This document shows positions 32,640 to 42,079 of a stretch of 64,000 nt of DNA, one piece after another. The number at the start of each line of letters is the position of its first letter. The first letter of the stretch is position 1. Under the pieces are notes generated by a model. That model was given only the letters and a program-made list of their open reading frames with translations, was not told the DNA's origin and ran no database searches. Source of the stretch: Gnetum montanum (Eukaryota > Streptophyta > Gnetopsida > Gnetales > Gnetaceae); the NCBI GenBank assembly GCA_015680685.1, contig MNCI01011876.1, positions 5,456 to 69,455 on the forward strand, in the 5' to 3' direction. The translations under genes and the position numbers were made by a program.

Positions 32640-34226
32640 CTAGATTCTAGCTTTGAATTTTATTACTAAAAACTAGAACATGGTTTCTTTTTCATAAAAT
32701 AGGCAGTGAGTCCACGACATCAACCCATCCATAGACTCTATGGTTTTCTTTGTTCTAGAAGTATGAGGTAACTTTTTCACTAATAAAACTTTAACAAACA
32801 TGTGACCTTGGTAGTTTTCAAACCTAGAAAGGATTCAAAGGTTTGAATAGGGCATGACTTCAAGGAGGCTCAGTATTCTTTTTAAATTTTTTCTTCCTTG
32901 GATGCATGTGTGTTTTCATGGATTTCTTACTATTCTATGTCAACCAATAATAAGAAGTTGAATAAGTCTTTGCATGGTGTGGTTCCTATTTTAAGAAAAG
33001 AAAAAAATGATGGGAATTCAAAGAACACCCCTTAGACAAATAAATGGGCTACAATCATTGGTTATGAAGGTCCCCTCTAACTAAGGCCCTCTCTCACTTC
33101 CTGGTTCTCTTTTCTTCTTAAAATAAGGAATGGTGGTTGTTCTGTGGGAGCACTCTTGTGTCTCAAGGGGATGGATTGGTCTTAGAGTGGTGATGCAAAG
33201 TCACTGAAAGTAGTTGGTTTTGGTCTGAACTAAGGATGGATTTTATGAAGTCACTTAACCACAAAATTCATAAGGGACTTCATGTAACCTTAATCAGAAA
33301 CTCCATTCCACTCTCTCTCTCATCCATCTATGCTTTCCATACCTCACCTCACTACCAGTGTTCATGTTCTTATTCAATTTATTGGTTTGATGTGTCAAAA
33401 TTCTTAGGTAGTTTCTTTCAGGTTTTCATACTTGACTTTCCATAACCATTAATCATCCATGAGGCCCATAGACTCCTTATTTTGAGGTTATGCAAGGGCA
33501 TGTATCTACTTTGGGAAGGAGCCACTTGCATACCTTTTGGTTGGATCCATTAAGTTCTTTATCCTTGGACATTCTCACAATCAAAGCCTTTTGCGTGCCC
33601 CATTAATGACATCCAATTATGCGCATCTTCACAATGTTTTTTAGTGATATCCTCTTTTATTGTTGTCAATTCTTTAACCCTTTTTAACCATTTCATTGCA
33701 TTTGGACTTTTTAGAATTTAATAATGGATTGCTTATTCATTTCACCCTATTTTTCAATCTTCCTACTAACACTATTAAAGGAATCAATCCACCATAATCA
33801 CAACCTAGCTAATTGTAACTATTGATAAGACAAGGTACCTAGAAGTTATACATTACACATTGCACACTAATCCATGATTTTGTTGTGATTGTAGTGGGGA
33901 ACATGGACTAGAAGTGGGAGTGTCTTCACCAAAGAATAAGTAGCAACACCATGTGATAAGGATCCTTCATGATCATTGAATCTTCTCCCTTTCTTTTCAA
34001 CTACCAAAGTAGTTGGATGTTAATTTTAGCTAGGGAGTTCAATTCTATTGTCATGAACATCCAATTTTATAAAAGATTGTAAATTTGTACACTTGGGCAC
34101 TTAGAATATATCCATTTCATCTAAGTTAGTTTGCATGTCAATCAATAATCTCACACCTTCCCAATATTTTGTAAGGGACTTGTTCCTTCTTTTGTTCACT
34201 TGAGAACACATTTTCATTTAGTTTTG
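32640..34226 (+). repeat. 3' non-coding region of an Athila-like element
   Basis: Stretches such as GATGGATTGGTC, GGTGATGCAAAGTCACT and CTTTGGGAAGGAGCCACTTG match, in the same order, the complement of 38480-39560 and 46130-47570 and the plus strand of 61990-62960. In those copies the region follows integrase, protease or gag, so it is the part between coding DNA and the 3' LTR. Here everything upstream is missing. Confidence 0.7.
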
Positions 34227-35094
34227 TGATGAACCGTATTTTTCCTAGCTCTGATATCAGAGTCTTAATACCAGATACTTGATATCAGGTCTCAAGAAGC
34301 AATGTCAGATATCTTATATCATAAGATATATGTTAGCCTATAAATATAGTGCTTGGGCACATGGTTTGGACATATGTCTTCTCATAGTTATAATAGAGCT
34401 CTTGTAGTTTTGACATTGGAGAGTTAGAATATTTTTCTAAGTGCTCGTAGCAAGAGTCAGAAAGTGTATAGATCTTTATTCCAACACTGATGTACCTGAG
34501 CACACCAATGTAAATAGTAATAAAGATAAGCCTTTTGATCAAACCTTGCAATAATTGGAGTATATTAATGATTTATTTCTACATTTACTATTTTCATTAA
34601 TTATGTAATTAATTAAGCTAAACTAAATTTCAATTGATTAATTAATTAAGCTAAATAGATTAAACACATAAGTATGACCACTTTGAGCATAACATACAAC
34701 ACTCGGTAATCTTAGCAGTGCTTAATGCTTGGTAACCTAACAATGTTGTATGTGTTCAAGATGTGTACGAAAAGTGGGATTGGATGCTTATGTTAGGATA
34801 GTTAGTTATTAATTAGCAATCAAATTAGTTAAATTGGTTCATAAATTAAGTTTTAACTTGTTATTAATCGTAGGTGAATAAAATATAAAATAATAAAAAT
34901 CATGTTTCTCAATTACACTTAACCATACAACTAAGTTCCATAAGTGTAGTTGGGAAGATAATGATCATCATGATTAGATTTCACTTCTTAGAATTAGTGT
35001 ACATGGGAACTTAAGGTCTGTAAAATTCAACCAAATTGCACATGATCTTTTGTAATTCATATGGTTGAACGTAGGGTATACTCACCACTCATCA
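34227..35094 (+). repeat. 3' LTR of an Athila-like element
   Basis: Begins TGATGAACCG and ends CACTCATCA. It shares the TATAAATATAG box, the R/U5 words (GTGTACGAAAAGTGGGATTGG, ACAATGTTGTATG) and the end module (GTTGGGAAGATAATGA, ATATGGTTGAACGTAGGGT) with the LTRs of elements A to D. No primer-binding site follows, as expected for a 3' LTR. Flanks TTTTG and GGAAG do not match because the 5' end is missing. Confidence 0.75.
34249..34346 (+). promoter_or_regulatory. LTR promoter: GATATC palindromes and TATA box
   Basis: CTCTGATATCAGAG (34249-34262, perfect palindrome), then TTGATATCAGG, CAGATATCTTA and CTTATATCATAAG lead to TATAAATA at 34339-34346. Nearly the entire U3 upstream of the TATA box is palindromic. 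Confidence 0.65.
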
Positions 35095-35996
35095 GGAAGG
35101 ATCCATAGTAATGATCTTTATACATCTAAATCTAGCTTTTATATGATATAATATCCACTTTCATTGTATTCTCTATTTGTTATGTAAAGATTTAGAAACA
35201 ACAGAGTGTTTTATGGGAAACATAAAATATTTAGACTTGTCCTTTGGAGTCCTTCATTATGGAGGATGTTTTTAACCATTACTTATCATTAGAGTGGCTA
35301 TAAGAGGTATAGTTTAACTTGATTTAGAATGGAGTTGTGGAGTGGAAGTGATAGAAGGAACTACCATAACTATTGTAGCTTGGAGATAATGGAGTATTGT
35401 TGGCATGGTTTGTGATTGAGATGACTTCTCTTGTTTAAATGCTTATGATTCTTGGTTCCTAATGGATAAGAACTCAAAGTGTCCAAGTTGAATAGCAGTT
35501 TCTTCAGTTCATCTAGTAGCTTGAAGAACATCATTTAGAGATATAGGTTTGGAATAAGAGATCTTCTTTTGGATGTAGTCATTTGCCACTGCTTCAAAGA
35601 TAACTTGTATCTAATGTTCATTTAAAGGGACTAATGTAGTAGGCATGGGAATGGGATTCCCGTGAAAAAGAAGTGAGGATGCTTACATCATTATTCAGAT
35701 ATACATTATAAAAATGCTTGCTATCAATATCATTATCATTGATAGGTATAGTGAAGGGAGTAGAGTAGAAAGAGGTATGATTAGGAAATATTGTTAAAGA
35801 GAAATGAGAAATAGAAGGATCTTCTTTTTTTTTCTAGTCATCTTTCATACTATCCACATTGAGAAATTTTTTATTAGCATTTCTAGCCTATTTTACTTTT
35901 TATTGGTGATGTGATTTATGTTGTCCCATTGAGAACTTTTTTCATTGGCCTCTCTGGGAAAGTATAGTTTTTATGTGTGGTGTGTGTTGCTTACAG
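35095..35996 (-). other. Gene-poor stretch with a weak gag-like relic
   Basis: On the minus strand about 35470-35680 reads VIFEAVANDYIQKKISYSK and LNDVLQAT, which could be old retroelement gag or coat-type DNA, interrupted by stops. Nothing else is recognisable between the LTR end and the exon at 35997. Confidence 0.25.
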
Positions 35997-36364
35997 TGGA
36001 TTAAAATTTACCAGAGTTACAAAGAGATCGGGAAGCAGTTTAAGATATATATTTACGCGAAAGGAGAGCCTCTGGTGGTGCACAACGGGTCATGCAAGAA
36101 CATATATACAACAAAAGGTCACTTCATCCACGAGATAGAGTTGGGAAACAACCCTTTCCTGACCAAAGATCCAGTGCAAGCTCACTTATCTTTGCTGCCA
36201 TTCAACGTGGTAATGATGGTGAGCTATCTCTACAAACATGATCATACTTACATGTCCCTCTATAACTTCATGGCCGATTATGTTCATGTCGTCTCTCTCA
36301 GAACCATCCATTTTGGAACCGCAGCCGCAACACCAACCACTTCATCCTCTCCTGCCATAACTGG
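35997..36364 (+). pseudogene. Exon of a family-47 (exostosin-like) glycosyltransferase, frameshifted
   Basis: Reads YKEIGKQFKIYIYAKGEP, CKNIYTTKGHFIHEIE, DPVQAHLSLLPFNVVMMVSY and MADYVHVVS, the conserved N-terminal half of plant GT47 proteins related to At5g03795. These are Golgi type II membrane enzymes acting on cell-wall polysaccharides. After a one-base shift near 36300-36310 the next frame continues PFWNRSRNTNHFILSCHNW, the expected following motif. TTGCTTACAG at 35987-35996 fits a splice acceptor and GTAATG at 36365 a donor. No other exon of this gene is visible. It is either an exon fragment moved here or part of a pseudogene whose other exons lie elsewhere. Confidence 0.85.
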
Positions 36365-37214
36365 GTAATGTACCAACAAAAACCCATAACAAAATACCAC
36401 AAGAAATTTAGTTTCAATTCAATATCAGTTACAAATTTGGTTGATTCCTGCACACATTCATGATGTTTTCAAAGCTCTAGCAAAATACTCGGTAATCTTT
36501 TTAACAATGTTTTCAAAACTTATAGCAAAACACTCAGTAATTTTTTAAAGGATATTTTAAAAACTCATAACATGAATGATATTTTCAAAACTTATAGCAT
36601 ATTGTTGTCATCATCCTCACCTTGTCCTAACAAAATGGTGTGTGCTACTTGGGCTACCTAGGCTACCTGAATGTTTTACTCTCTTTTTTCCCCATTTTCT
36701 TCTATAAAACTACATTTTGATTTATTTGCAATTTCTTTTATTGATTTTTTTTCTTCTTTAATCTTCCAGTGATTTTCAGTGACTTAAAATAGTAATGTGC
36801 TAACTTTAGTTTATAGACTTATTGTCTAGTTTTTTTTTTTCTTTTTTCTTTTTCTTTGCAATCTGCCGTTGTTTTCTCATTTGAAATAAAGCCACGTCAA
36901 GTTTAATCTCTTTTGGTAACATAACATAATGTATCTTTGGTAACATAACATAATGTATCTCTTCTAGTAACATATTTCTGTCATACTAATTTGTTTTGTC
37001 TTGTTGCTCATGCCTATCTTTTTGTTGTGCCCGCCATTAAGCCCCATATAAGATAGGATATATTGTCCGATTACAGAAATTTAACTCACCATAAAAAAGC
37101 TACCCAACTGAGCAACGTGGCTTTGCCCCATGAAGCCATGAGACAAGAGTAAGCTTAGAAGAAAGACGATTTCCGTTGCTAGTGTTTATGATGAAAGATT
37201 GTCAAGTATGCTCT
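36365..37214. other. Intron-like or intergenic DNA
   Basis: No coding signal. A 24-base unit containing GGTAACATAACATAATG is doubled at about 36912-36962, and T-rich runs occur near 36830-36860. Confidence 0.4.
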
Positions 37215-37480
37215 CTATGCATTTCGGGCTGAAAACTTAACCAATCCAATTAGGAACAGAAGGAAGCGTTAACAAAGCAATTGCAACATATGCTGCTGGT
37301 TTCAGAATTTTGTTCCAGGTGGGCAAGGCTGGGGTTGCCAAGGAAACTGTCAACTCCTCCAGAATTAACCTGTACCAGTTGCTGTTACAAAGTGCTTTCC
37401 TTGGTTCTTCGTTGAACCCATCATATTCAAGAAGGCAATATATACAATAAGCTGCATTCTTGCCGATGAGGTTTGTAATC
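37215..37480 (-). pseudogene. Possible unknown coding remnant
   Basis: A minus-strand frame of about 77 residues (ITNLIGKNAAYCIYCLLEYD, EEPRKALCNSNWYRLILEEL, TPALPTWNKILKPAAYVAIA) has balanced composition unlike the AT-rich noise nearby. Immediately upstream another frame gives IALYGRCAILDDGLQT, so a frameshift may separate two coding pieces. I do not recognise the protein. It could be a chance frame. Confidence 0.3.
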
Positions 37481-37844
37481 CATCATCCAAGATAGCACAT
37501 CTACCATACAGTGCGATGCTATTATCTTCACCGTTGGTGCCCGAAAATATAGCAATTTAGACAAGTCGCGAAAATGAATTGTTCCAAAAGAGAGAATGTT
37601 TTCCATCTCCAGCTATGCACCGGAGATTCCTGATTCTGGATAAATTTTGACGAACTGTGGAGTGCATACAGAGGTGCATTAAATTCGCAATAAGTACATA
37701 TTTCATAATTTTCAATGAGATTTTATCTAGATTTGTACATATACATTGAAATGGTCGCCTTGCCTTGCCTCGTATTGTTCTTAACTTTTTAGTTCTTGGG
37801 ATGTCTGCATTTTAGCAAGCAATCAAGATTCATGGCATCAGCAT

Positions 37845-38285
37845 GAGACGGACCACAGAAAACAAGGGAATACAAATGAATAAAGGAACACACGGAAATC
37901 ACAAAAGGGCTACTATGGTAACTGAAGGCCCGAAGGGGCAAGTATGAGTCATACGACGGTGCGTGTGAGACGGACCACAGAAAACAAGGGAGTACAAATG
38001 AATAAACAACACACGGAAATCACAAAAGGGCTACTATGGTAACCGAAGGCCGAAGGGGCAAGTATGGGTCATACGATGGTGCATGTGAGACGGACCACAG
38101 AAAACAAGGGAGTACAAATGAATAAACGAACACACGGAAATCACAAAAGGGCTACTATGGTAACTGAAGGCCGAAGGGGCAAGTATGGGTCATACAACGG
38201 CCTTTGGGAGGAAAACATTGCATTTGCATGGATTCCTGCCTTTGGGAGGAAGACATTGCATTTGCATGGATTCACCTGCCTTTGA
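37845..38285 (+). repeat. 120-bp tandem repeat followed by a 41-bp tandem repeat
   Basis: GAGACGGACCACAGAAAACA starts at 37845, 37967 and 38087 (spacings 122 and 120), giving three nearly identical units. Then CTTTGGGAGGAAAACATTGC and TTTGCATGGATTC are doubled at about 38203-38285. The second repeat grades into the dispersed repeat at 38240-38450. Confidence 0.88.
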
Positions 38286-38450
38286 GAGTGTCAAAGGTTC
38301 CGCCATGACTCACACATTCACGTGTGTTTATTGTTCATTGTTGGTTTTTGCTCTTTTTCTCATATCTATGAGGGTCATCGTCATGGGTCATGAGTTATGA
38401 GCATGATGACAGATGGATGCTTGTTCAACTTTTTAAATAATTTGTCTCGT
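38240..38450 (+). repeat. Dispersed repeat shared with 3466-3690
   Basis: GCATGGATTCACCTGCCTTT, TCACACATTCACGTGTGTTT and GACAGATGGATGCTTGTTCA match the order of words at 3470-3680. Here the left end is duplicated as a 41-bp unit. Confidence 0.6.
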
Positions 38451-38479
38451 TATAAAGCAACGAAGCCCACCAGCACATG

Positions 38480-39560
38480 GCCAAAATTCACCAATGAAAA
38501 ACAATGCATCAACCCAGAAACAAACTAATGATAGGACCAGCAATAAAGTGGGAAAATGGGGAGAAAGATGGAGAGGAGAGAATGGAATGGAATCCCAAGA
38601 ACAAGATTGTGTAAAGTCTCTTATGTATTTTATGGTTAATGTAACTAAGTAGAACTCATCCCAAATCCATACTCAAACAAACCACATTTAGTGACCTTGC
38701 ATCAACACAGTTGACCAATCCATCCACTTAAAGCAACAAGAATGCTTCCACAAAGAGTCATCCCCATCCCAAAGAGAGTGAGATGGGGAAGCAGGAAGTT
38801 AGAGGGAACCTTTAGGCATGGGTAACATGTCTTTCTAGTGCCATAACTAGTGCTTGTAGCCCATATTGATTTATTATGTCTAGGGGTGTGCTTTGAATTT
38901 TCACATTTTTCTCTTTTTTTACTCTTTTTTTCTTAATTTTTATGCATAAGAACCACAACATGCAAAGATATATTTTTATTCACTCATCTTCCTAATATTT
39001 GAACAATGTCAAAATGGTGGAAAACCTAAGAAAAAACATGCAAGCACCCAAGAGAATGGCCAGCACCAATGCATCGAATCCCCTTGAAGTCATACCCTTT
39101 TCATCCTTTGAGTCTTTCCTTGGTTTAAAAAATACCCAGCCACTAATTTATTAACAAGTTTACTTAGAAAAAAGAACACTGTATAGTTTCAAGCCAAATG
39201 AGACCATAGATTTGTATGGATGAGTAGACAGCGTGGACTCATTACCTATTTTACCAAGAGAACCATACCTTAATATTAGCATCATAATTCAAAGGTAAAA
39301 ACCAAACATTAGTAATCAATATGATATAATTCAATCCACCATCATGAACACTTATTAGATGATGAATAAAAGTAAATCAAGCAAACAATGAAAGAGTAAA
39401 AACATGAACGATGATGTAAAACAAAAATAAGAAAAGTTGAAAGAATGTGTAAAACAAAAGTTTAAAACGAACTGACGGCCTAAAATGGTTAGCTTAGGTG
39501 GCCATCTCCCTCAAGACTAAGTTAGAAGAAGGAGATTCAAAATAGTAAGCAGGGTTGTCC
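38480..39560 (-). repeat. 3' non-coding region of element A
   Basis: Begins just after integrase (GGAGATGGCCACCT on the minus strand, about 39510) and is collinear with the region after protease in element B (47570 downward). No long frame exists; Athila elements sometimes carry an env-like gene here, but none is seen. Confidence 0.7.
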
Positions 39561-39599
39561 ATCAAGAGAGGTAGCATGTGTACTGGTTGTCCTAAGCTC

Positions 39600-40620
39600 C
39601 TAAAAAGGTTTGGTTTGTTGCAAGTTGACCAAAAGTTTCTTATTTGGGCTCTCAGGTTTGTATATTGTCATGGCCCCTAAAGGAAAAGTTGCATAAATAA
39701 CATAAGGTCCTTCCCATAGTGTTTGAAATTTAGTACGTTGTGACACATGTGTGGGATTCCAGTAGAGAACCTTATCTCCTGGCTGATATTTAACTTTCCT
39801 AATTCTTAGGTCATGACACTATTTATTGAAGGCCTTGTGCAATTCATTAAATGATAGGGCAGCTAATCAGTTTTCATCTAGCAAGTTAAGGGTTACTAAC
39901 CATTGTTTTTGTGCTAGATCAAGGTCAAGGTTAAGGTCGCATGTCGTGGATAGTGTACGGAGCTCAGTTTGAATGGCAAGAGTTGGTAATTTATCGTACA
40001 CTAACTCATAGAGAGAGTAGCTTGTAGGGAGTTTCCATGTGGAGTGGTATGCCCAAAGAGCTTCATTCAGTTTAGTGCTCCAGTCTCACCTAAACTTGCT
40101 AATGATTCTTGTCAATATCTTCGTAATATCCCTATTGGTGACTTCTGCTTGACTGTTCTCTTGGGGGTGGTATGGTGTAGTCAATTTATGCTCAAACCCT
40201 AAGCGTTGCATTAATTTCTGAAAAGTTTCACCTGTGAAGTGTGTACCATTGTCTAAAATAAGTCCACATAGCACACCAAACCTATTTATGATTTTTTATT
40301 GAACAAATTGTGCAACTATAGATGATGTATAATCTTTAACAGTAGCTTCTTTGGCCCATTTTGTTAGGTAATCAACGGAAACAATAATATAAGCTTTTCC
40401 ATTGGACTTTGGTGTAATCAGCCCTATAGAATCAATTCCCCAAATGTCAAAGGGTTCTAATGATTGAATCCATTGTTGGAGATCCTCCATTCTTGTAGTC
40501 ATTCCCCCATCACGTTGACAACACTCATAAGATTGGATGAAATGATGGACATCCTAAAATAATGTAGGCCAATAATATCTTGCAAGTAGGATCTTGATGG
40601 TCATTCATCTCCTAGCATAA
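39600..40620 (-). pseudogene. Integrase of element A
   Basis: The minus-strand reading shows the end of the zinc-binding part (YECCQRDGG), then WGIDSIG (catalytic Asp, 40431-40433), LDNGTHFTGETFQ (catalytic Asp, 40251-40253) and PYHPQENSQAEVTNRD (catalytic Glu, 40143-40145). The D-D-E triad is therefore complete. The C-terminal part includes RKVKYQPGDKVLYWN and WEGPYVIY. Stops near 40294 (after AQFVQ), 40085 and 39870 make it a pseudogene. Integrase inserts element DNA into the genome. Confidence 0.9.
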
Positions 40621-40929
40621 TAACCCCTACAAGGACCCTCATGAGCATCTTGGAGAACTTGTAGTTGATCTATATTGGGAACACACCATCGAACCAAGCC
40701 ATCAGGACACACTTTGTAAAGTTGCCCATTGATCTCCATAAAGTACTTGGCTCAGTGAAGAAACTGTTGTTTCTTCTTAAGGTTTAACAGTTGTGGTGTT
40801 TGTTGGCTGAGGAGATAAGTAAGAATGCTACTGTACCAGTTTGTCTTTGTGGGTGATTTATTATTCACTACACCAGTAAAGAGGAATTCATTAGGGAAAT
40901 GATCAAAAATTGGATACTTATCCTCTTTA

Positions 40930-41300
40930 TTGTCCCATCAGAACTAAGTTAAATGATTAGCAACTACATTCTCGGTGCCCTTGCAATTGATCATCGTTAA
41001 ATCGAACTCTTGTAAGATTACAAGCCATTGTATGATACAAGGGCTTACCATTGGCTTATTCATAAGGAACCGGATTACACTATGATCTATATGTTTATAT
41101 ACTTTATATCCCAATACATAGTGTCTAAACTTTCCTAGTGCAAACACTAGCCATTAATTCTTTCTCTATGGTAGTGTAGTTAAGTTATGCACCAGCGATA
41201 CTTCTACTTGCACAGTGGATGTAATAAGGACTCTTTTGGTCATCTAACTATGTAAGTACAAATCCTAAAGCTTAGTCAAACACATCAGTTATGATAGGGA
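40930..41300 (-). pseudogene. RNase H of element A
   Basis: Reads SKPFPIITDVFD, YTTIEKELMA, FRHYVLGYKVYKHIDHSVI and GTENVVANHLT. In the family these are TD-S, the conserved E, the TDH and ADHLS motifs. Here TDH is IDH and the catalytic Asp of ADHLS is Asn (about 40944-40965). Several stops and a frame change near 41147 also break it. Confidence 0.85.
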
Positions 41301-42070
41301 ATGGTTTGGACTAGTTAGGAGTTTGTAGAATGGGTGTTTCTACTAGCTTCTATTTCAGAGTTTGGAAAGCTAATTCACATTCCCTAGTCCACTCAAAAGG
41401 TACATCCTTTTTCATTAATTCCACCAATGGTTTGGAAACCTTTGAAAAATTCTCAATAAATCTCCTATAGTAGCCAGTATGTCCAAGGAATGACCAAATA
41501 TCTTTCACAATTTCCGATTGATGAGTAATTCGTTGGATAATTCTGATTTTCTTGAGCTCTACCTCTATCCCTGTGTGTAAGATTTTGTGCCCTAGTACTA
41601 TGCCTTCTTGGACCATCAAATGGCTTTTCTACCAATTGAGCCTCAGATTGGTTTCTACACATCTTTTTAACACTTTCTCCAACTAGTCCAAGGCTTGATC
41701 AAAGTTTGCTCCATAAGTGGAGAAGTTATCCATAAAGACCTCCATGCCATTCCCTATTCGTTGTTGGAATATGCTTAGAACTAGTTATTGAAATGTTGCA
41801 AGGGCATTGCACAAGCCAAATGACATCTGTTTGTATGAGAAAGTTCCCCAAGGATTGGTGAACATAGTGTTGGCTTTTTCTTCTGGGGCTATTTGTATTT
41901 GGTTATATCCACTATATCCATCCAGAAAACTGTAATAGTGATACCCTGCGATGGTGGCTAAGACTTAGTCGACAAATGGTAATGGAAAGAGATCTTTGAA
42001 TATTGTCATATTTAGTATCCTAAAAGCTATTCACACCCTTCATGTACCTCCCTTTTTAGGTACAATAATT
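41300..42070 (-). pseudogene. pol: Reverse transcriptase of element A, N-terminally truncated
   Basis: Starts at IIVPKKGG, continues PLPFVD, FLDGYSGYNQIQIAPEE, NPWGTFSYKQMSFGLCNA, and the catalytic segment FMDNFSTYG (41721-41735), where the family has FMDDFSVYG. The second catalytic aspartate is therefore asparagine. Then LNW-K-SHLMVQEGIVLGHK, GHTGYYRRFIENFSK and PFEWTRECELAF follow. The first third of RT and the whole protease are absent, and several TAG stops occur. Confidence 0.88.
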
Positions 42071-42079
42071 GTATGCATG

